From assembly GCA_016214905.1 (NCBI GenBank), contig JACRMQ010000003.1:1-64000 (forward strand): a stretch of 64,000 bases of DNA, given 5' to 3'. Shown piece after piece: positions 43,925-53,267 of this stretch (its first letter is position 1; each line of letters opens with the position of its first letter). The notes beneath the pieces are model-generated. The model ran no database searches. It saw only the letters and a program-made list of their open reading frames with translations, and was not told the origin of the DNA. Origin of the DNA: Ignavibacteriales bacterium. Its GTDB lineage: Bacteria; Bacteroidota; Ignavibacteria; UBA10030; SZUA-254. The position numbers and the translations under genes are program-made.

Positions 43925-44587
43925 ATGAGTAAAATATTAAAGTTTGGCGAAGATGTTGCAGGTTATAATATCCCTGTTTTAAATGAACGTGAAGTCAGAG
44001 CGGCGGCAGGAATACTTTTCTTACTTTTGTTTATCTCTTTAGTGGTAATCTTATCAAGCGGAAATTTCTTGCTGATAAAATATGGAATCACCATGTTTCT
44101 CACAGATTTTTTGATCCGGGTTTTTATTAATCCAAAATATTCTCCATCGTTAATAATCGGACGTTTGATAGTCAGGAATCAAGTGCCTGAATATGTCGGG
44201 GCACAGCAAAAGAAGTTCGCGTGGATAATCGGTGTTGTATTGGCGGCAATAATGTTCATTCATATGGTAATAATGAATGCGTATAGCCCGATAACAGGTA
44301 TCATCTGTTTAATCTGCCTGATATTCTTATTCTTCGAATCAGCGTTCGGGATTTGCCTGGGTTGCAAATTCTATTCATGGATTTACAAAGAAAAAGCGCA
44401 ATACTGCCCGGGTGAAGTTTGCGACGTAAAAGCCAAGCAAGATATTCAAAAAACATCCGGTGTTCAGATGCTTATTGTTTTAGGATTTGTTGCATACATT
44501 TTTCTGACCGTAGTTTTATTCAATGATAACTTTAGTCAAAAACCATACGACTTGTTTAGAATCAACACTGTTGAGCACACCAAATAA
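43925..44587 (+). CDS. DUF4395 family membrane protein
   Basis: This 220-residue protein matches DUF4395. It opens REVRAAAGILFLLLF, then has the FINPKYSPS segment, RFA-like QKKFAWIIG, and the end motif FESAFGICLGCKFYSWIY. About four or five membrane helices are predicted, and the tail has a CPGEVCD cysteine pair. The family is often found beside thiol or sulfur genes, but the function is unknown. AAGGA seven bases before ATG supports the start. It lies 18 bases before the oxidoreductase gene, so the two are likely co-transcribed. Confidence 0.87.
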   Translation: MSKILKFGEDVAGYNIPVLNEREVRAAAGILFLLLFISLVVILSSGNFLLIKYGITMFLTDFLIRVFINPKYSPSLIIGRLIVRNQVPEYVGAQQKKFAWIIGVVLAAIMFIHMVIMNAYSPITGIICLICLIFLFFESAFGICLGCKFYSWIYKEKAQYCPGEVCDVKAKQDIQKTSGVQMLIVLGFVAYIFLTVVLFNDNFSQKPYDLFRINTVEHTK

Positions 44588-44605
44588 AGAATAGAAAGTG
44601 CACAT

Positions 44606-45541
44606 GTGAAAGCAGTTGTTTGTCATAAATATGGACCGCCCGAAGTTCTTCAGATCGAAGAGGTGGAGAAACCTGCCCCGAAGGAGAATGAAGTACTGAT
44701 AAAAGTAAAAGCAACAACAGCGCACATAGGTGATACCAAAATTCGGCGTTTGGAGCCCGGTTTAGGACCTGTCACAGATTTCTTTTTCAAGTTCTTGATG
44801 AGAATCGTGGTTGGTTTCAAGGGACCAAGAAAAAAAATACTTGGGATGGAACTTGCGGGAGATGTTGAAGCAATTGGCAAAGATGTTGCACGGTTTAAGA
44901 TAGGTGATCCTGTTTTTGCATCGACTGAATTTAGATTCGGCACTTATGCCGAGTATTGTTGTATTACTGAAAATAGAATTGTTGCAATGAAACCATCCAA
45001 CATGTCGTACGAGGAAGCCGCACCTGTTTCTAACGCCGGATTAACCTCCCTGATTCATCTTAGAAAAGCAAATATTCAACCGGGTCAAAAGGTGTTAATC
45101 TATGGAGCTTCAGGCAGTGTCGGCAGTTATGCAGTACAGATTGCCAAGCACTATGGAGCAGAAGTTACAGGAGTTTGCAGCACCGCGAATTTAGAGATGG
45201 TGAAATCGATAGGAGCAGACAAAGTAATCGATTACACGAAAGAAGATTTTACACAAAGAAGTGAAACTTATGATGTCATTTTTGATGCAGTGGGAAAAAT
45301 TAAATCATCAAAACGTAAAAAGTCTTTGACAAAATCAGGAGTTTATCTATCCGCTCTTGCATTGTCTGGTAACATCATATTGAAAGTCGAAGACCTGATA
45401 TTTCTCAAAGAACTCTGTGAAGCAGGAAAGCTAAAAACGGTAATCGACAAACGCTACCCATTTGAACAAATTGTAGAGGCACACAGATACGTAGATAAGG
45501 GACATAAAAAGGGGAATGTAGTGATAACTTTGGAGCATTAA
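44606..45541 (+). CDS. medium-chain NAD(P)-dependent oxidoreductase
   Basis: This 311-residue zinc-independent MDR is of the quinone-oxidoreductase type. It has the GroES-like N-terminus ([27 protein letters not shown]), then the nucleotide-binding Rossmann motif [27 protein letters not shown] follows, and the end is [26 protein letters not shown]. The catalytic zinc cysteine is absent, as in quinone or enal reductases. The start is GTG 44606. The substrate is unknown. It follows the DUF4395 gene closely. Confidence 0.92.
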   Translation: MKAVVCHKYGPPEVLQIEEVEKPAPKENEVLIKVKATTAHIGDTKIRRLEPGLGPVTDFFFKFLMRIVVGFKGPRKKILGMELAGDVEAIGKDVARFKIGDPVFASTEFRFGTYAEYCCITENRIVAMKPSNMSYEEAAPVSNAGLTSLIHLRKANIQPGQKVLIYGASGSVGSYAVQIAKHYGAEVTGVCSTANLEMVKSIGADKVIDYTKEDFTQRSETYDVIFDAVGKIKSSKRKKSLTKSGVYLSALALSGNIILKVEDLIFLKELCEAGKLKTVIDKRYPFEQIVEAHRYVDKGHKKGNVVITLEH

Positions 45542-45559
45542 AAACAAATGATTTGAAAA

Positions 45560-45622
45560 GTGTTTTTAGTATTCGTAGGTATAACTGTTATTTTGTTAGG
45601 TTTACTTATTATATTTATTTAA
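45560..45622 (+). CDS. possible 20-residue hydrophobic mini-protein
   Basis: A GTG-led frame encodes MFLVFVGITVILLGLLIIFI, a single membrane helix of 20 residues. No ribosome site is clear, and the gap is AT-rich, so chance is quite possible. The Gly spacing is typical of small membrane peptides. It lies between the oxidoreductase and the MntA/HepT genes. Confidence 0.2.
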   Translation: MFLVFVGITVILLGLLIIFI

Positions 45623-45685
45623 AACCGTACGATCAATTAGTTTATAAATACAGGCATCTTTTCTCAAAATATCGTATCTTAATAC

Positions 45686-45979
45686 ATGAGCGAAATCAAT
45701 TTAAATAGCGTTGAAGTCATCAACATTTATAGTAAGTATTACGTGAAGACCCTCCGTATCTTTGGTTCGATGGCACGTGGTGATTTTCGAATAGATAGTG
45801 ATATTGACCTTCTTGTAACATTTTCGAAACCTGTTTCACTATTACAAATGGTTGGTTTAGAAAGAGAATTATCGGCTGTCATAGGACGAAAGGTGGATCT
45901 TTTAACTACCAAATCTATCAGCCGTTATCTGAGGAATAGAATAGTAAAGGAGTCTCGCCAAATTTATGCCGCGCGATGA
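45686..45979 (+). CDS. mntA: MntA-type nucleotidyltransferase antitoxin
   Basis: This 97-residue minimal nucleotidyltransferase has the GSx10DxD motif ([18 protein letters not shown]). In HEPN-MNT toxin-antitoxin pairs the MntA protein adds AMP to a tyrosine of the toxin and silences it. It overlaps the start of the HepT gene by 14 bases, the expected order for the pair. It is the antitoxin by homology; no other use is indicated. Confidence 0.92.
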   Translation: MSEINLNSVEVINIYSKYYVKTLRIFGSMARGDFRIDSDIDLLVTFSKPVSLLQMVGLERELSAVIGRKVDLLTTKSISRYLRNRIVKESRQIYAAR

Positions 45980-46304
45980 TTCTATATATCTTAAGCATAT
46001 CCGGGATGCGATCCTTAAGATTGAGAATTACACAAATCGAATCTCTTCTGCCTCTTTTCAAAAAGATACACTCGTTCAGGATGGGGTAATCCGTCAAATC
46101 GAAATTATCGGGGAAGCAACAAAAAGATTATCGAAGCAAATCCGAGAAGTGAATCAGGATGTGCCGTGGGATGATATTGCCGGAATGCGTGATAAGTTGA
46201 TTCATGATTATTTTGGTGTCGACATAGAAAAAGTTTGGCTTACTGTTCAAAAAGATATTCCAATATTGAAAAAGCAAGTCAACTTTATCCTGAAAAGTCT
46301 TTAA
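45966..46304 (+). CDS. hepT: HepT-like HEPN ribonuclease toxin
   Basis: This 112-residue helical HEPN (DUF86) protein has the RNase motif RDKLIHDYF, an Rx4HxY arrangement. The Arg and His form the nuclease site, and the Tyr is the AMP acceptor for MntA. Earlier helices carry [18 protein letters not shown]. It is a toxin that cleaves RNA when MntA is lost. The active motif is intact. It is the second gene of the pair and overlaps it by 14 bases. Confidence 0.93.
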   Translation: MPRDDSIYLKHIRDAILKIENYTNRISSASFQKDTLVQDGVIRQIEIIGEATKRLSKQIREVNQDVPWDDIAGMRDKLIHDYFGVDIEKVWLTVQKDIPILKKQVNFILKSL

Positions 46305-46408
46305 GTCCCATATCCGCGCTTTAACTGGGCGCTGAACAAATTTAGAAGTAATCGGTGTAAAATTGTTCGTCCGATTATCGAAACATATTATCTAAATGGG
46401 AAAACATT

Positions 46409-47293
46409 ATGTTGAGAAAATCCATTCTTTTAATATTTATTATCATCACAGGTATCGGTCATAATATAAACGCGACCGAAATTTTTACTGCAACGGATTC
46501 TCTTCCCGATGTTTTTCCTCTCAGCGTCGGTAATGAATGGACATACATTTATTCATTGGATAGTTACAACGAGATAGCATGGAGTTATAAAGTAAACGGC
46601 AGTGTGAGATTACGAATTATTGAAAAATCTATCATGGGTGATTCAATCGTGTGGAGCATAAAAAAAACGAATAACTTGATTAGTGATCATAATGGATTGA
46701 TCTATCATGATACAAGCATTAGCACTTTTAATTTCGTTGAAATGCAAAGTGGGGATCATCGTATTCTCAGTCCAGGATTTCCTTTTTACTCGATGCCGTT
46801 TGACTCTACGTTTATAACCCGATACTCCGCAGTTGATTCATCTGGTAGCTATAGTTTTGTGATCGATAAAGGTCGGATGAAATATACATACACGTTTAAA
46901 GAGGGAATCGGTGCAACATCATATTCTGCGATGGATATGTGCATATGTTTAGACTATTGGAATGCATCTTACGGCCTTATAAATTATCAAATCAATGCTG
47001 TAGAAACAAATCGAGAAATGAATAACATAACAGAATTTAAACTTGAGCAAAATTATCCCAATCCATTCAATCCAATAACAACTATAAATTATAAATTGCC
47101 GGTAGATGATCGGGTAATGCTTAAAGTATATGATATCCTTGGACGTGAAGTAGCAATTCTTGTAAATGAGAATAAGAAGCGTGGAAGCTATGAAGTTGAG
47201 TTTGATGGTTCAATGCAAACGAGCGGTGTGTATTTTTATACTCTGCAAGCAGGTAATTATATCGGTACTAAAAAGCTCTTACTGATGAAATGA
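46409..47293 (+). CDS. secreted protein with type IX sorting domain
   Basis: This 294-residue protein has a signal peptide (MLRKSILLIFIIITGIGHNINA). It then has a 185-residue beta-rich region without a recognised family (LSVGNEWTYIYSLDSYNE is typical of a lipocalin-like start). The last 85 residues are a type IX sorting domain. They begin EQNYPNPFNPITTINYKLP and run through VYDILGREV and SGVYFYTLQAG to KKLLLMK. It matches the end of the protein at 773 closely. The product is predicted to be delivered to the cell surface. Function is unknown. Confidence 0.85.
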   Translation: MLRKSILLIFIIITGIGHNINATEIFTATDSLPDVFPLSVGNEWTYIYSLDSYNEIAWSYKVNGSVRLRIIEKSIMGDSIVWSIKKTNNLISDHNGLIYHDTSISTFNFVEMQSGDHRILSPGFPFYSMPFDSTFITRYSAVDSSGSYSFVIDKGRMKYTYTFKEGIGATSYSAMDMCICLDYWNASYGLINYQINAVETNREMNNITEFKLEQNYPNPFNPITTINYKLPVDDRVMLKVYDILGREVAILVNENKKRGSYEVEFDGSMQTSGVYFYTLQAGNYIGTKKLLLMK

Positions 47294-47333
47294 TAATCAA
47301 CTATAGCTCAAAGAATAAATCGGATTGATCTTG

Positions 47334-47825
47334 ATGAATATGAAGGTAATCATAAAACCCGCTGAAGATGATGCGATGATTCAGTTGGCAAAAAAATTAT
47401 TTTTGGAGTATGCTGAATCTCTGAATTTCAATCTCTGCTTCCAGAATTTTGAGAAAGAAGTTGCTGGTCTACCTGGTGATTACGCGGAGCCGGATGGCAG
47501 ACTTCTGCTATTGTATTACGGTGATCTACCGGTTGGTTGCGTTGCACTCAGGAAGGTGGTGGATAAAATATCTGAGATAAAACGTTTGTACGTTATGCCG
47601 AAATATCGCGGTAAAGGATTTGGTAGAAAACTCGCGCTCGAAGTTATTCGGCAGGCAAAAGAGATCGGCTATGAAAGAATGAAGCTGGATACGATTCCAT
47701 CTATGAAAGAAGCAATTGCACTTTACCATGAGCTTGGATTTAAGGAAGTTTCTGCTTACAGGTACAATCCGGTTGAAGACGCAATTTATATGGAACTGGA
47801 TTTGCAAAAAAGGAGAAGCGAGTGA
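47334..47825 (+). CDS. GNAT-family N-acetyltransferase
   Basis: This protein of about 163 residues has the acetyl-CoA-binding motif MPKYRGKGFGRKLALEVIRQAKEIGYERMKLDT and the late ALYHELGFKEV segment. Start ATG 47334 is chosen over the TTG at 47325. Its TGA is overlapped by the GTG start of the next gene by four bases (GTGA), so the pair is translationally coupled. The acceptor is unknown. Confidence 0.9.
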   Translation: MNMKVIIKPAEDDAMIQLAKKLFLEYAESLNFNLCFQNFEKEVAGLPGDYAEPDGRLLLLYYGDLPVGCVALRKVVDKISEIKRLYVMPKYRGKGFGRKLALEVIRQAKEIGYERMKLDTIPSMKEAIALYHELGFKEVSAYRYNPVEDAIYMELDLQKRRSE

Positions 47826-48805
47826 AACGCGATTTACAATCGATAATATCTTCATCTCCGATCATGCTGACGGAAGGATCAATCATCGAGCGGTTGAGGA
47901 GAGAGTATTTTTATGAATTACATCCGCACATCCTAAATGCGAATTGCATTTACGATCAGGTAGGAAGGAAAATACTCGAAGAAATTTATCTTCAATACAT
48001 TGCGATAGGGAAATCGAAAAATATTCCTTTGATACTTTTCACACCTACATGGCGGGCGAACCCTGAACGGCTCGGTAAATCGGGTTGGATGCTCAAAGAG
48101 GTGAACGGAGAAAATTTCAGGTTCATTGATTCACTGCGGAATGAACAGGGAGTCTATACCGAAAAAATTTTGATTGGAGGATTGATCGGTTGTAAAGGAG
48201 ATGCATACAAACCGGAAGAGGCGTTGAGCGTGGATGAAGCATTTCATTTCCATCAAACGCAAACACGCGCGTTAGCGAATGCAGGTGTAGATTTTTTATT
48301 CGCGGCAACGCTGCCTGCTTTTACTGAAGCGTTCGGTATTGCCAAAGCGATGGCGTTAACGGCCATTCAGTATATTATCAGCTTTGTTGTTTATGCTGAA
48401 GGAACGCTGCTCGATGGTACGTCATTGAAAAGTGCGATTGAACAGATAGATAAGCAGGTTACTCCAAGACCGTTCGGATATTTTATCAATTGTGTTCATC
48501 CCACTGTTTTCGAAGAGGCGATTAATAATTCCCAAAATTCGTCAGCAATTGTCAGAGAGAGGATACTTGGCTTACAGGCGAACACATCTTCTAAAAGACC
48601 GGAAGAGTTGGATGGGAGTGTGGAATTGATTTCGGAAGAACCCGAACAATTCGCCAACTCAATGATTTCACTCAACAAAAAATATGGAATTAAAATACTG
48701 GGCGGGTGCTGCGGCACCAACAATAAGCATATCTCTGAAATGACGAAGGTGTTAGATGAAAAGCAGCTTGATCAATTTATTTCAAATAGAGATATGAAGA
48801 AATAA
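47822..48805 (+). CDS. homocysteine S-methyltransferase family protein
   Basis: This 327-residue enzyme has a (beta/alpha)8 fold and the zinc-binding GGCCGTN near the C-terminus (KILGGCCGTNNKHI). The third cysteine ligand is in FINCVHP (IN-C). It also has GGLIGCKGDAYKP and TEAFGIAKAMALTAI. Family members such as MmuM use S-methylmethionine to make methionine from homocysteine. The donor here is uncertain. GTG 47822 overlaps the GNAT gene. Its last 29 bases overlap the convergent peptidase gene at 48777. Confidence 0.88.
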   Translation: MKRDLQSIISSSPIMLTEGSIIERLRREYFYELHPHILNANCIYDQVGRKILEEIYLQYIAIGKSKNIPLILFTPTWRANPERLGKSGWMLKEVNGENFRFIDSLRNEQGVYTEKILIGGLIGCKGDAYKPEEALSVDEAFHFHQTQTRALANAGVDFLFAATLPAFTEAFGIAKAMALTAIQYIISFVVYAEGTLLDGTSLKSAIEQIDKQVTPRPFGYFINCVHPTVFEEAINNSQNSSAIVRERILGLQANTSSKRPEELDGSVELISEEPEQFANSMISLNKKYGIKILGGCCGTNNKHISEMTKVLDEKQLDQFISNRDMKK

Positions 48806-51044
48806 ATTTCGTCCTCGGTACGATATAAATCATCTCTCCGATTATTTCCAGCGGACTCACGAGTTTGTTAAATGTAATTTCAATTTTCTCCTGTATCGTG
48901 TCGGCGCTTGCAGTTGAGAATTTTACAGGTATAACAAGCGAGCTATCAGGAAATGAGTACCAATAGATTTGTTTTTCCTGTTTTCTGGTTGTACGGAATT
49001 GAAAAGGTGCATCGAATGCGTTCATCTCTTTACCGTTGATTGAATAAGCTATTGAAACCGTAAACGGACGGGATGCTGTTGTAATGTTTAGCTCAAGATC
49101 GTAATGAGAGGTAGTATCGGTTTGTTGCTTTTTTATTTTCCTTTCGATTTTCACCCAATTCGAGTCAAAATATTTCCCGGGATCAATAATAATCGAAGTC
49201 ACATTTGCCGCAATCAGCGTGTCACGTCCGCCGCCTGAAATTTTGATTCCGCTCAAATACTCAGGACTTTCGACAGAGATTTTGCTCAACCGGGTATCGA
49301 GATTATACTCCTGATTAATTTTAATCTCTCTTTTCCATAAGTTATTGAAGGAAGGTGACGATACTGAAATTGCCGTAAGACCGATGAAGCATACCGCCAG
49401 AGTACCAAAAGCGTAACGAGATCTCATCTTTCTTACAATATTTAGGCTCGATGGAGAATTTCTTATAACTGCGGCGGCGGCAAAAAGAAACGGCAAAATA
49501 TAAATAGTCAGTAATACAATTACACCGGTGTTTGCTAAGAGCCATAGACCGGTACCGGGAATTTGTACTTTAGCGATTTCATGAAAAAAGATTTCGCTCC
49601 ATTCTGAAAATACCAACCTCAGCATCCAAACAGGAGAAAGAACCAATAAGACAATTTTCAAAATCGGATTGTGAATCAGCATTGCCAGAGATATCAGAAA
49701 AAGAGCAGCAGCAGGTTCAACTGTGAGTTTCACATTTAGGAAGCCAAGGACCGCAATGTAAAGTACAAGTATTATAACCGACCGTTTGAAAAAATAGTAT
49801 GGACAGTCTGCAAGTGGTAGTTTTGAACTTAACCTTAATCCAATCCAACCGCCAATCAATAATCCGAGTGCAGATAAAAAATAATATAATTCAATATTCG
49901 TATACCACGGATGACGGATTCCTTTGATTAATCCGATTACATCCGATGAGAACCATCCGCAGGAAATTATTATCAGCGAAAAGAAAAATATCTTCAGTCC
50001 TGACCAACGAAAATTAACAGTACGGCGACGCTTACGAACGATGATGACAGCGATAAGCGTCAGGACAAGGGTTAGAAAAATGAATGTCCACAAAATCCAA
50101 TAGGATAATATGATCGGTGTGCCTCCGACGAGATAAAGCCAGTATTTTTCCAGTTTCGGTGAAGGGATGTCTTTATCGAACCGCGCAATCAGTTTTAGAA
50201 CAATATCGCCCGAGCGTTTTAAACCCGTAGGATCAAAGTTTTCAAAATTATCCTGAGCGGTGTGCACGGGATAACTCACATCAGATATAAAAGCAATAGC
50301 GGGAATACCTTTTTGCAGGAATGGTTCATGATCGGAACCGGGACCATCAGATATCGCGTGATTCATAGAAAAGAAATGTGTGGGATAACGGAGATTTGAA
50401 TATCCGAGTTTACCGTGTTCTTCAACCGCCGCTTGAACAAGCCATCGTGGTGCACTTGCACTTCTGTGAGCATCAGGATCAATATCGAGGGGACCTCTAC
50501 CGTCAGCCATATCGATCTGGATCATCAGGTTGACACTGTCTATATCAGAAAAATTACTGACGAAATGTTTAGAGCCAACGAGTCCTTTTTCCTCACCTCC
50601 AAAACAGCAAAATACGATAGTGGAGTTATGTTTACTTTTAGCTAATACTCGTGCCGCTTCTAAAACTACAGCAACACCCGATCCGTCATCATTTGCGCCG
50701 GGGATTTCAGGATCGGATGAATCTATATGTCCACCGATTACAAGGCTTTTCTTTGAATATCCGTACTTCATTCCAACGGCAACACCGCTTGGAGTATTTC
50801 CGCCGCTGTATCTGTCGATCGGCATTATGTAAGCGGTATCGCAGCCGTACTCGAGGAATTTTTCTGCGGCATATCTGAGGGCTTCTTGCTCGGCGGATGA
50901 GCCCATTGTCCGCGGACCAATATCAACACTTAAATGCTTTAATATTGAATGCGCATTTTCCTGAGAGAATTCGGTTTGAGATGATGAATGAATTGACAGA
51001 ACAAATATGCAAAAGATTAATCCCAATGAATTCCGAAGAATCAT
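48777..51044 (-). CDS. membrane-embedded M28 peptidase, ERMP1-like layout
   Basis: This protein of about 755 residues starts at ATG 51044 (MILRNSLGLIFCIFVLSIHSSSQ), a signal-peptide-like N-terminus. Residues about 100-260 carry the M28 zinc site: GGHIDSSDPEIPGANDDGSG with His106 and Asp119, CCFGGEEKGLVGSKHF with Glu151-Glu152, IDMADG with Asp178, and SDHEPF. Residues about 300-600 hold seven or eight membrane helices, and about 150 residues of beta-rich C-terminus follow. An M28 catalytic domain on a multi-helix membrane body resembles eukaryotic ERMP1/Fxna. It overlaps the upstream hydrolase gene by four bases. Its substrate is unknown. Confidence 0.88.
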   Translation of the reverse strand: MILRNSLGLIFCIFVLSIHSSSQTEFSQENAHSILKHLSVDIGPRTMGSSAEQEALRYAAEKFLEYGCDTAYIMPIDRYSGGNTPSGVAVGMKYGYSKKSLVIGGHIDSSDPEIPGANDDGSGVAVVLEAARVLAKSKHNSTIVFCCFGGEEKGLVGSKHFVSNFSDIDSVNLMIQIDMADGRGPLDIDPDAHRSASAPRWLVQAAVEEHGKLGYSNLRYPTHFFSMNHAISDGPGSDHEPFLQKGIPAIAFISDVSYPVHTAQDNFENFDPTGLKRSGDIVLKLIARFDKDIPSPKLEKYWLYLVGGTPIILSYWILWTFIFLTLVLTLIAVIIVRKRRRTVNFRWSGLKIFFFSLIIISCGWFSSDVIGLIKGIRHPWYTNIELYYFLSALGLLIGGWIGLRLSSKLPLADCPYYFFKRSVIILVLYIAVLGFLNVKLTVEPAAALFLISLAMLIHNPILKIVLLVLSPVWMLRLVFSEWSEIFFHEIAKVQIPGTGLWLLANTGVIVLLTIYILPFLFAAAAVIRNSPSSLNIVRKMRSRYAFGTLAVCFIGLTAISVSSPSFNNLWKREIKINQEYNLDTRLSKISVESPEYLSGIKISGGGRDTLIAANVTSIIIDPGKYFDSNWVKIERKIKKQQTDTTSHYDLELNITTASRPFTVSIAYSINGKEMNAFDAPFQFRTTRKQEKQIYWYSFPDSSLVIPVKFSTASADTIQEKIEITFNKLVSPLEIIGEMIYIVPRTKFISSYLYLK

Positions 51045-51949
51045 GTCAGATTCCTTTTGTAGAAATCCAACAATTTCAAATGATATTTTTCGCCGCCAAT
51101 ATCCCATGTGTTATTATGAGCGGCACCTTCAATAGGGAAAATATCTTTCGGTGGATTCGCCTGCTCGAATAATTTTATCGAGTATTCAAATTTGATGAGA
51201 GGATCAACCGTTCCGTAAACAAATAATACCGGAACTTTAATATTTTTTACTGATTCGATCGGGGAGACATCGCGTGCTTTGAATTTTGCTCTCAGCTCGG
51301 AATGTATAATGACAATATTGCGGAGATAATGGAACGGAAGTTTAATAATTCGTCTCTGGTAATCGTCGAAGATTTTACGTAGAGCGGCGAACGAGTTTTC
51401 AGAAACGACGGCAGAAATTCGCTTATCAATCGCGGCTGTTTGGATCGCGATAGCCGCGCCCATCGATGTGCCGAACAATCCGATCTTGCCGATGTTAATA
51501 TCTTTACGCGCCGACAAGTAATCGATGATTTTGATGACATCGAATTTTTCGTAGAAGCCGTATGTGCAGTGAGTTCCTTCGCTGTCGCCGTGCCGCCGTA
51601 AATCGAATAAGAAGACATTGAAATTATTATCATGCATCAGTTTGGCAAATCGCAGACCGTCAATTTTGCAATCAGCAACTCCATGTATGTAAACGATAGT
51701 TCCCTTCGCAGTCTCCTTCGATTTAATAAACCAGCAGTTTAGCCGGAAACCATCGACCGATTCAATGAATATCTCTTCACAATCGAGCATCATTTCTTTT
51801 GGATTTGTAGGCAAACCGAGTTTAGAGTAGAAATCTGCCTTCCTGCGCCGTGGTTGAAGCAGAAGGGTAGGACCGATGATGAAAATAATGACCGTCACCG
51901 AGATCAGGAAAACAGCCAAAGCAGCAATAAGTGCGATTAGCCAGGTCAT
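51041..51949 (-). CDS. membrane-anchored alpha/beta hydrolase
   Basis: This 302-residue hydrolase has one N-terminal membrane anchor (residues 4-28), then IVYIHG, FLFDLRRHGDSEG, and the nucleophile elbow FGTSMGAAIA with Ser162. The acid Asp is in YGTVDPL and the His in GAAHNN, which complete the triad. The start is ATG 51949. Longer frames run into the divergent glycosyltransferase gene and are rejected. Its TGA overlaps the ATG of the M28 gene (ATGA), so both are made together, which suggests a shared pathway such as peptide or lipid turnover at the membrane. Confidence 0.9.
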   Translation of the reverse strand: MTWLIALIAALAVFLISVTVIIFIIGPTLLLQPRRRKADFYSKLGLPTNPKEMMLDCEEIFIESVDGFRLNCWFIKSKETAKGTIVYIHGVADCKIDGLRFAKLMHDNNFNVFLFDLRRHGDSEGTHCTYGFYEKFDVIKIIDYLSARKDINIGKIGLFGTSMGAAIAIQTAAIDKRISAVVSENSFAALRKIFDDYQRRIIKLPFHYLRNIVIIHSELRAKFKARDVSPIESVKNIKVPVLFVYGTVDPLIKFEYSIKLFEQANPPKDIFPIEGAAHNNTWDIGGEKYHLKLLDFYKRNLT

Positions 51950-52084
51950 TATTGTGTGATATTTATTGAGGAGTCTATAAGCATGATTTTTAATATAGGA
52001 AGTGATTGAATTGGAAGCAAGATGGGGAAATATGAGATATGAGTTGTTGAGCGGAATATTTATTCTTCGTATATTTCTTCCCGT

Positions 52085-53206
52085 ATGAATCCACCTAAAA
52101 ATATTGCTATTGTCCACGATTGGCTGGTAAGTATGCGCGGCGGGGAAAAGGTGCTGGAGGTGCTGTGCGAGCTTTTTCCGGATGCCACCTTGTTCACGCT
52201 TGTGCATGATAAACGTAAATGTTCTCCGGCAATTGAACGGATGAATATCAAAACGTCATTTCTTCAAAAACTTCCTTCATCGACAAAAAAATATCAATAT
52301 TATCTGCCACTATTTCCAACGGCAATCGAGCAATTTGATTTGAGCGATTTTGATCTTGTGATATCGAGCAGTCATGCCGCGGCAAAAGGTGTTCGCGTAA
52401 ATAAACGCTCGCTTCACATCTGTTATTGCTACACGCCGATGCGCTACATCTGGGATCAATACGAGCAATATTTCGGTAAAGGGCGCGCTTCCCTTATCAC
52501 CCGGGTCGCTATGAAATTCTCTTTGAATTATTTACGAAGGTGGGATGTGGCATCTTCCAGGCGGGTTGATGAATTTATCGGAATATCGAATGCAATCCGT
52601 GAGAGAATTAGTAGGATTTATAACCGTGATGCGGCTGTAATCTTTCCGCCGGTTGATATCGATAGATACTCCATATCGAAACAGGACGGTGGATACTATC
52701 TGATAGTCTCTGCGCTTGTGCCGTATAAAATGGTTGATCTTGCTGTTGAAGCATTTAATAAATTAGGTGAACGACTGATTATTATTGGTACAGGGAATCA
52801 GGAACAGAGATTAAGAGCGATAGCAAAAAAGAACGTTGAATTTCTCGGCTGGGCTAATGACGATACTGTTAAGAAATATTATGAAGGGTGTCGCGCTTTA
52901 ATCTTCCCCGGGGAAGAAGATTTTGGAATCGTTCCCGTTGAAGCGATGGCATGCGGTAAACCTGTTATCGCGTTTAAAAAAGGGGGCGCGCTCGATACTA
53001 TGATAGATGGTGTTACAGGTTTATTTTTTAACGACCCGACTTCAGAAAGCTTAGCGCGATGTGTCGGTGAATTGTCGAAGCGTAATTTCGATCAATATAA
53101 AATTCGGGAACACTCTCTTCAATTTGAACGGAAGATTTTTAAAAAAGCAATCGGTCAGTTTATTGAAACTAAATGGGAAGAACATATTAAAAAATCAAAC
53201 GGTTAA
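52085..53206 (+). CDS. GT4-family glycosyltransferase
   Basis: This 373-residue enzyme has the GT-B fold. The N-terminal domain begins NIAIVHDWLVSMRGGEKVLEVL. The C-terminal domain has the donor-binding FPGEEDFGIVPVEAMACGKPVIAFKKGGALDTM, containing the EX7E motif, and SALVPYKMVDLAVEAF. Members add sugars in exopolysaccharide or lipopolysaccharide synthesis. No other glycan gene is beside it, so the acceptor is unknown. It is divergent from the hydrolase/peptidase pair. Confidence 0.93.
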   Translation: MNPPKNIAIVHDWLVSMRGGEKVLEVLCELFPDATLFTLVHDKRKCSPAIERMNIKTSFLQKLPSSTKKYQYYLPLFPTAIEQFDLSDFDLVISSSHAAAKGVRVNKRSLHICYCYTPMRYIWDQYEQYFGKGRASLITRVAMKFSLNYLRRWDVASSRRVDEFIGISNAIRERISRIYNRDAAVIFPPVDIDRYSISKQDGGYYLIVSALVPYKMVDLAVEAFNKLGERLIIIGTGNQEQRLRAIAKKNVEFLGWANDDTVKKYYEGCRALIFPGEEDFGIVPVEAMACGKPVIAFKKGGALDTMIDGVTGLFFNDPTSESLARCVGELSKRNFDQYKIREHSLQFERKIFKKAIGQFIETKWEEHIKKSNG

Positions 53207-53267
53207 TTTTTGCTTTTAGGTTCAAAAATAGATACTTTTGACAATTGAAAACAACGAAATATCTTTT

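Noticed and set aside
45593-45600. GTTAGGT as an integron core site
   Set aside because: The 7-mer fits GTTRRRY, but there is no matching left half within a reasonable distance; chance is likely.
46318-46340. TTAACTGGGCGCTGAAC as a second attC left half after hepT
   Set aside because: The left part looks attC-like, but the expected complementary right half (near 46365-46380) matches too weakly to claim.
51950-52207. N-terminal extension of the alpha/beta hydrolase
   Set aside because: It would overlap the divergent glycosyltransferase gene and add a non-hydrophobic, low-complexity peptide before the natural membrane anchor.
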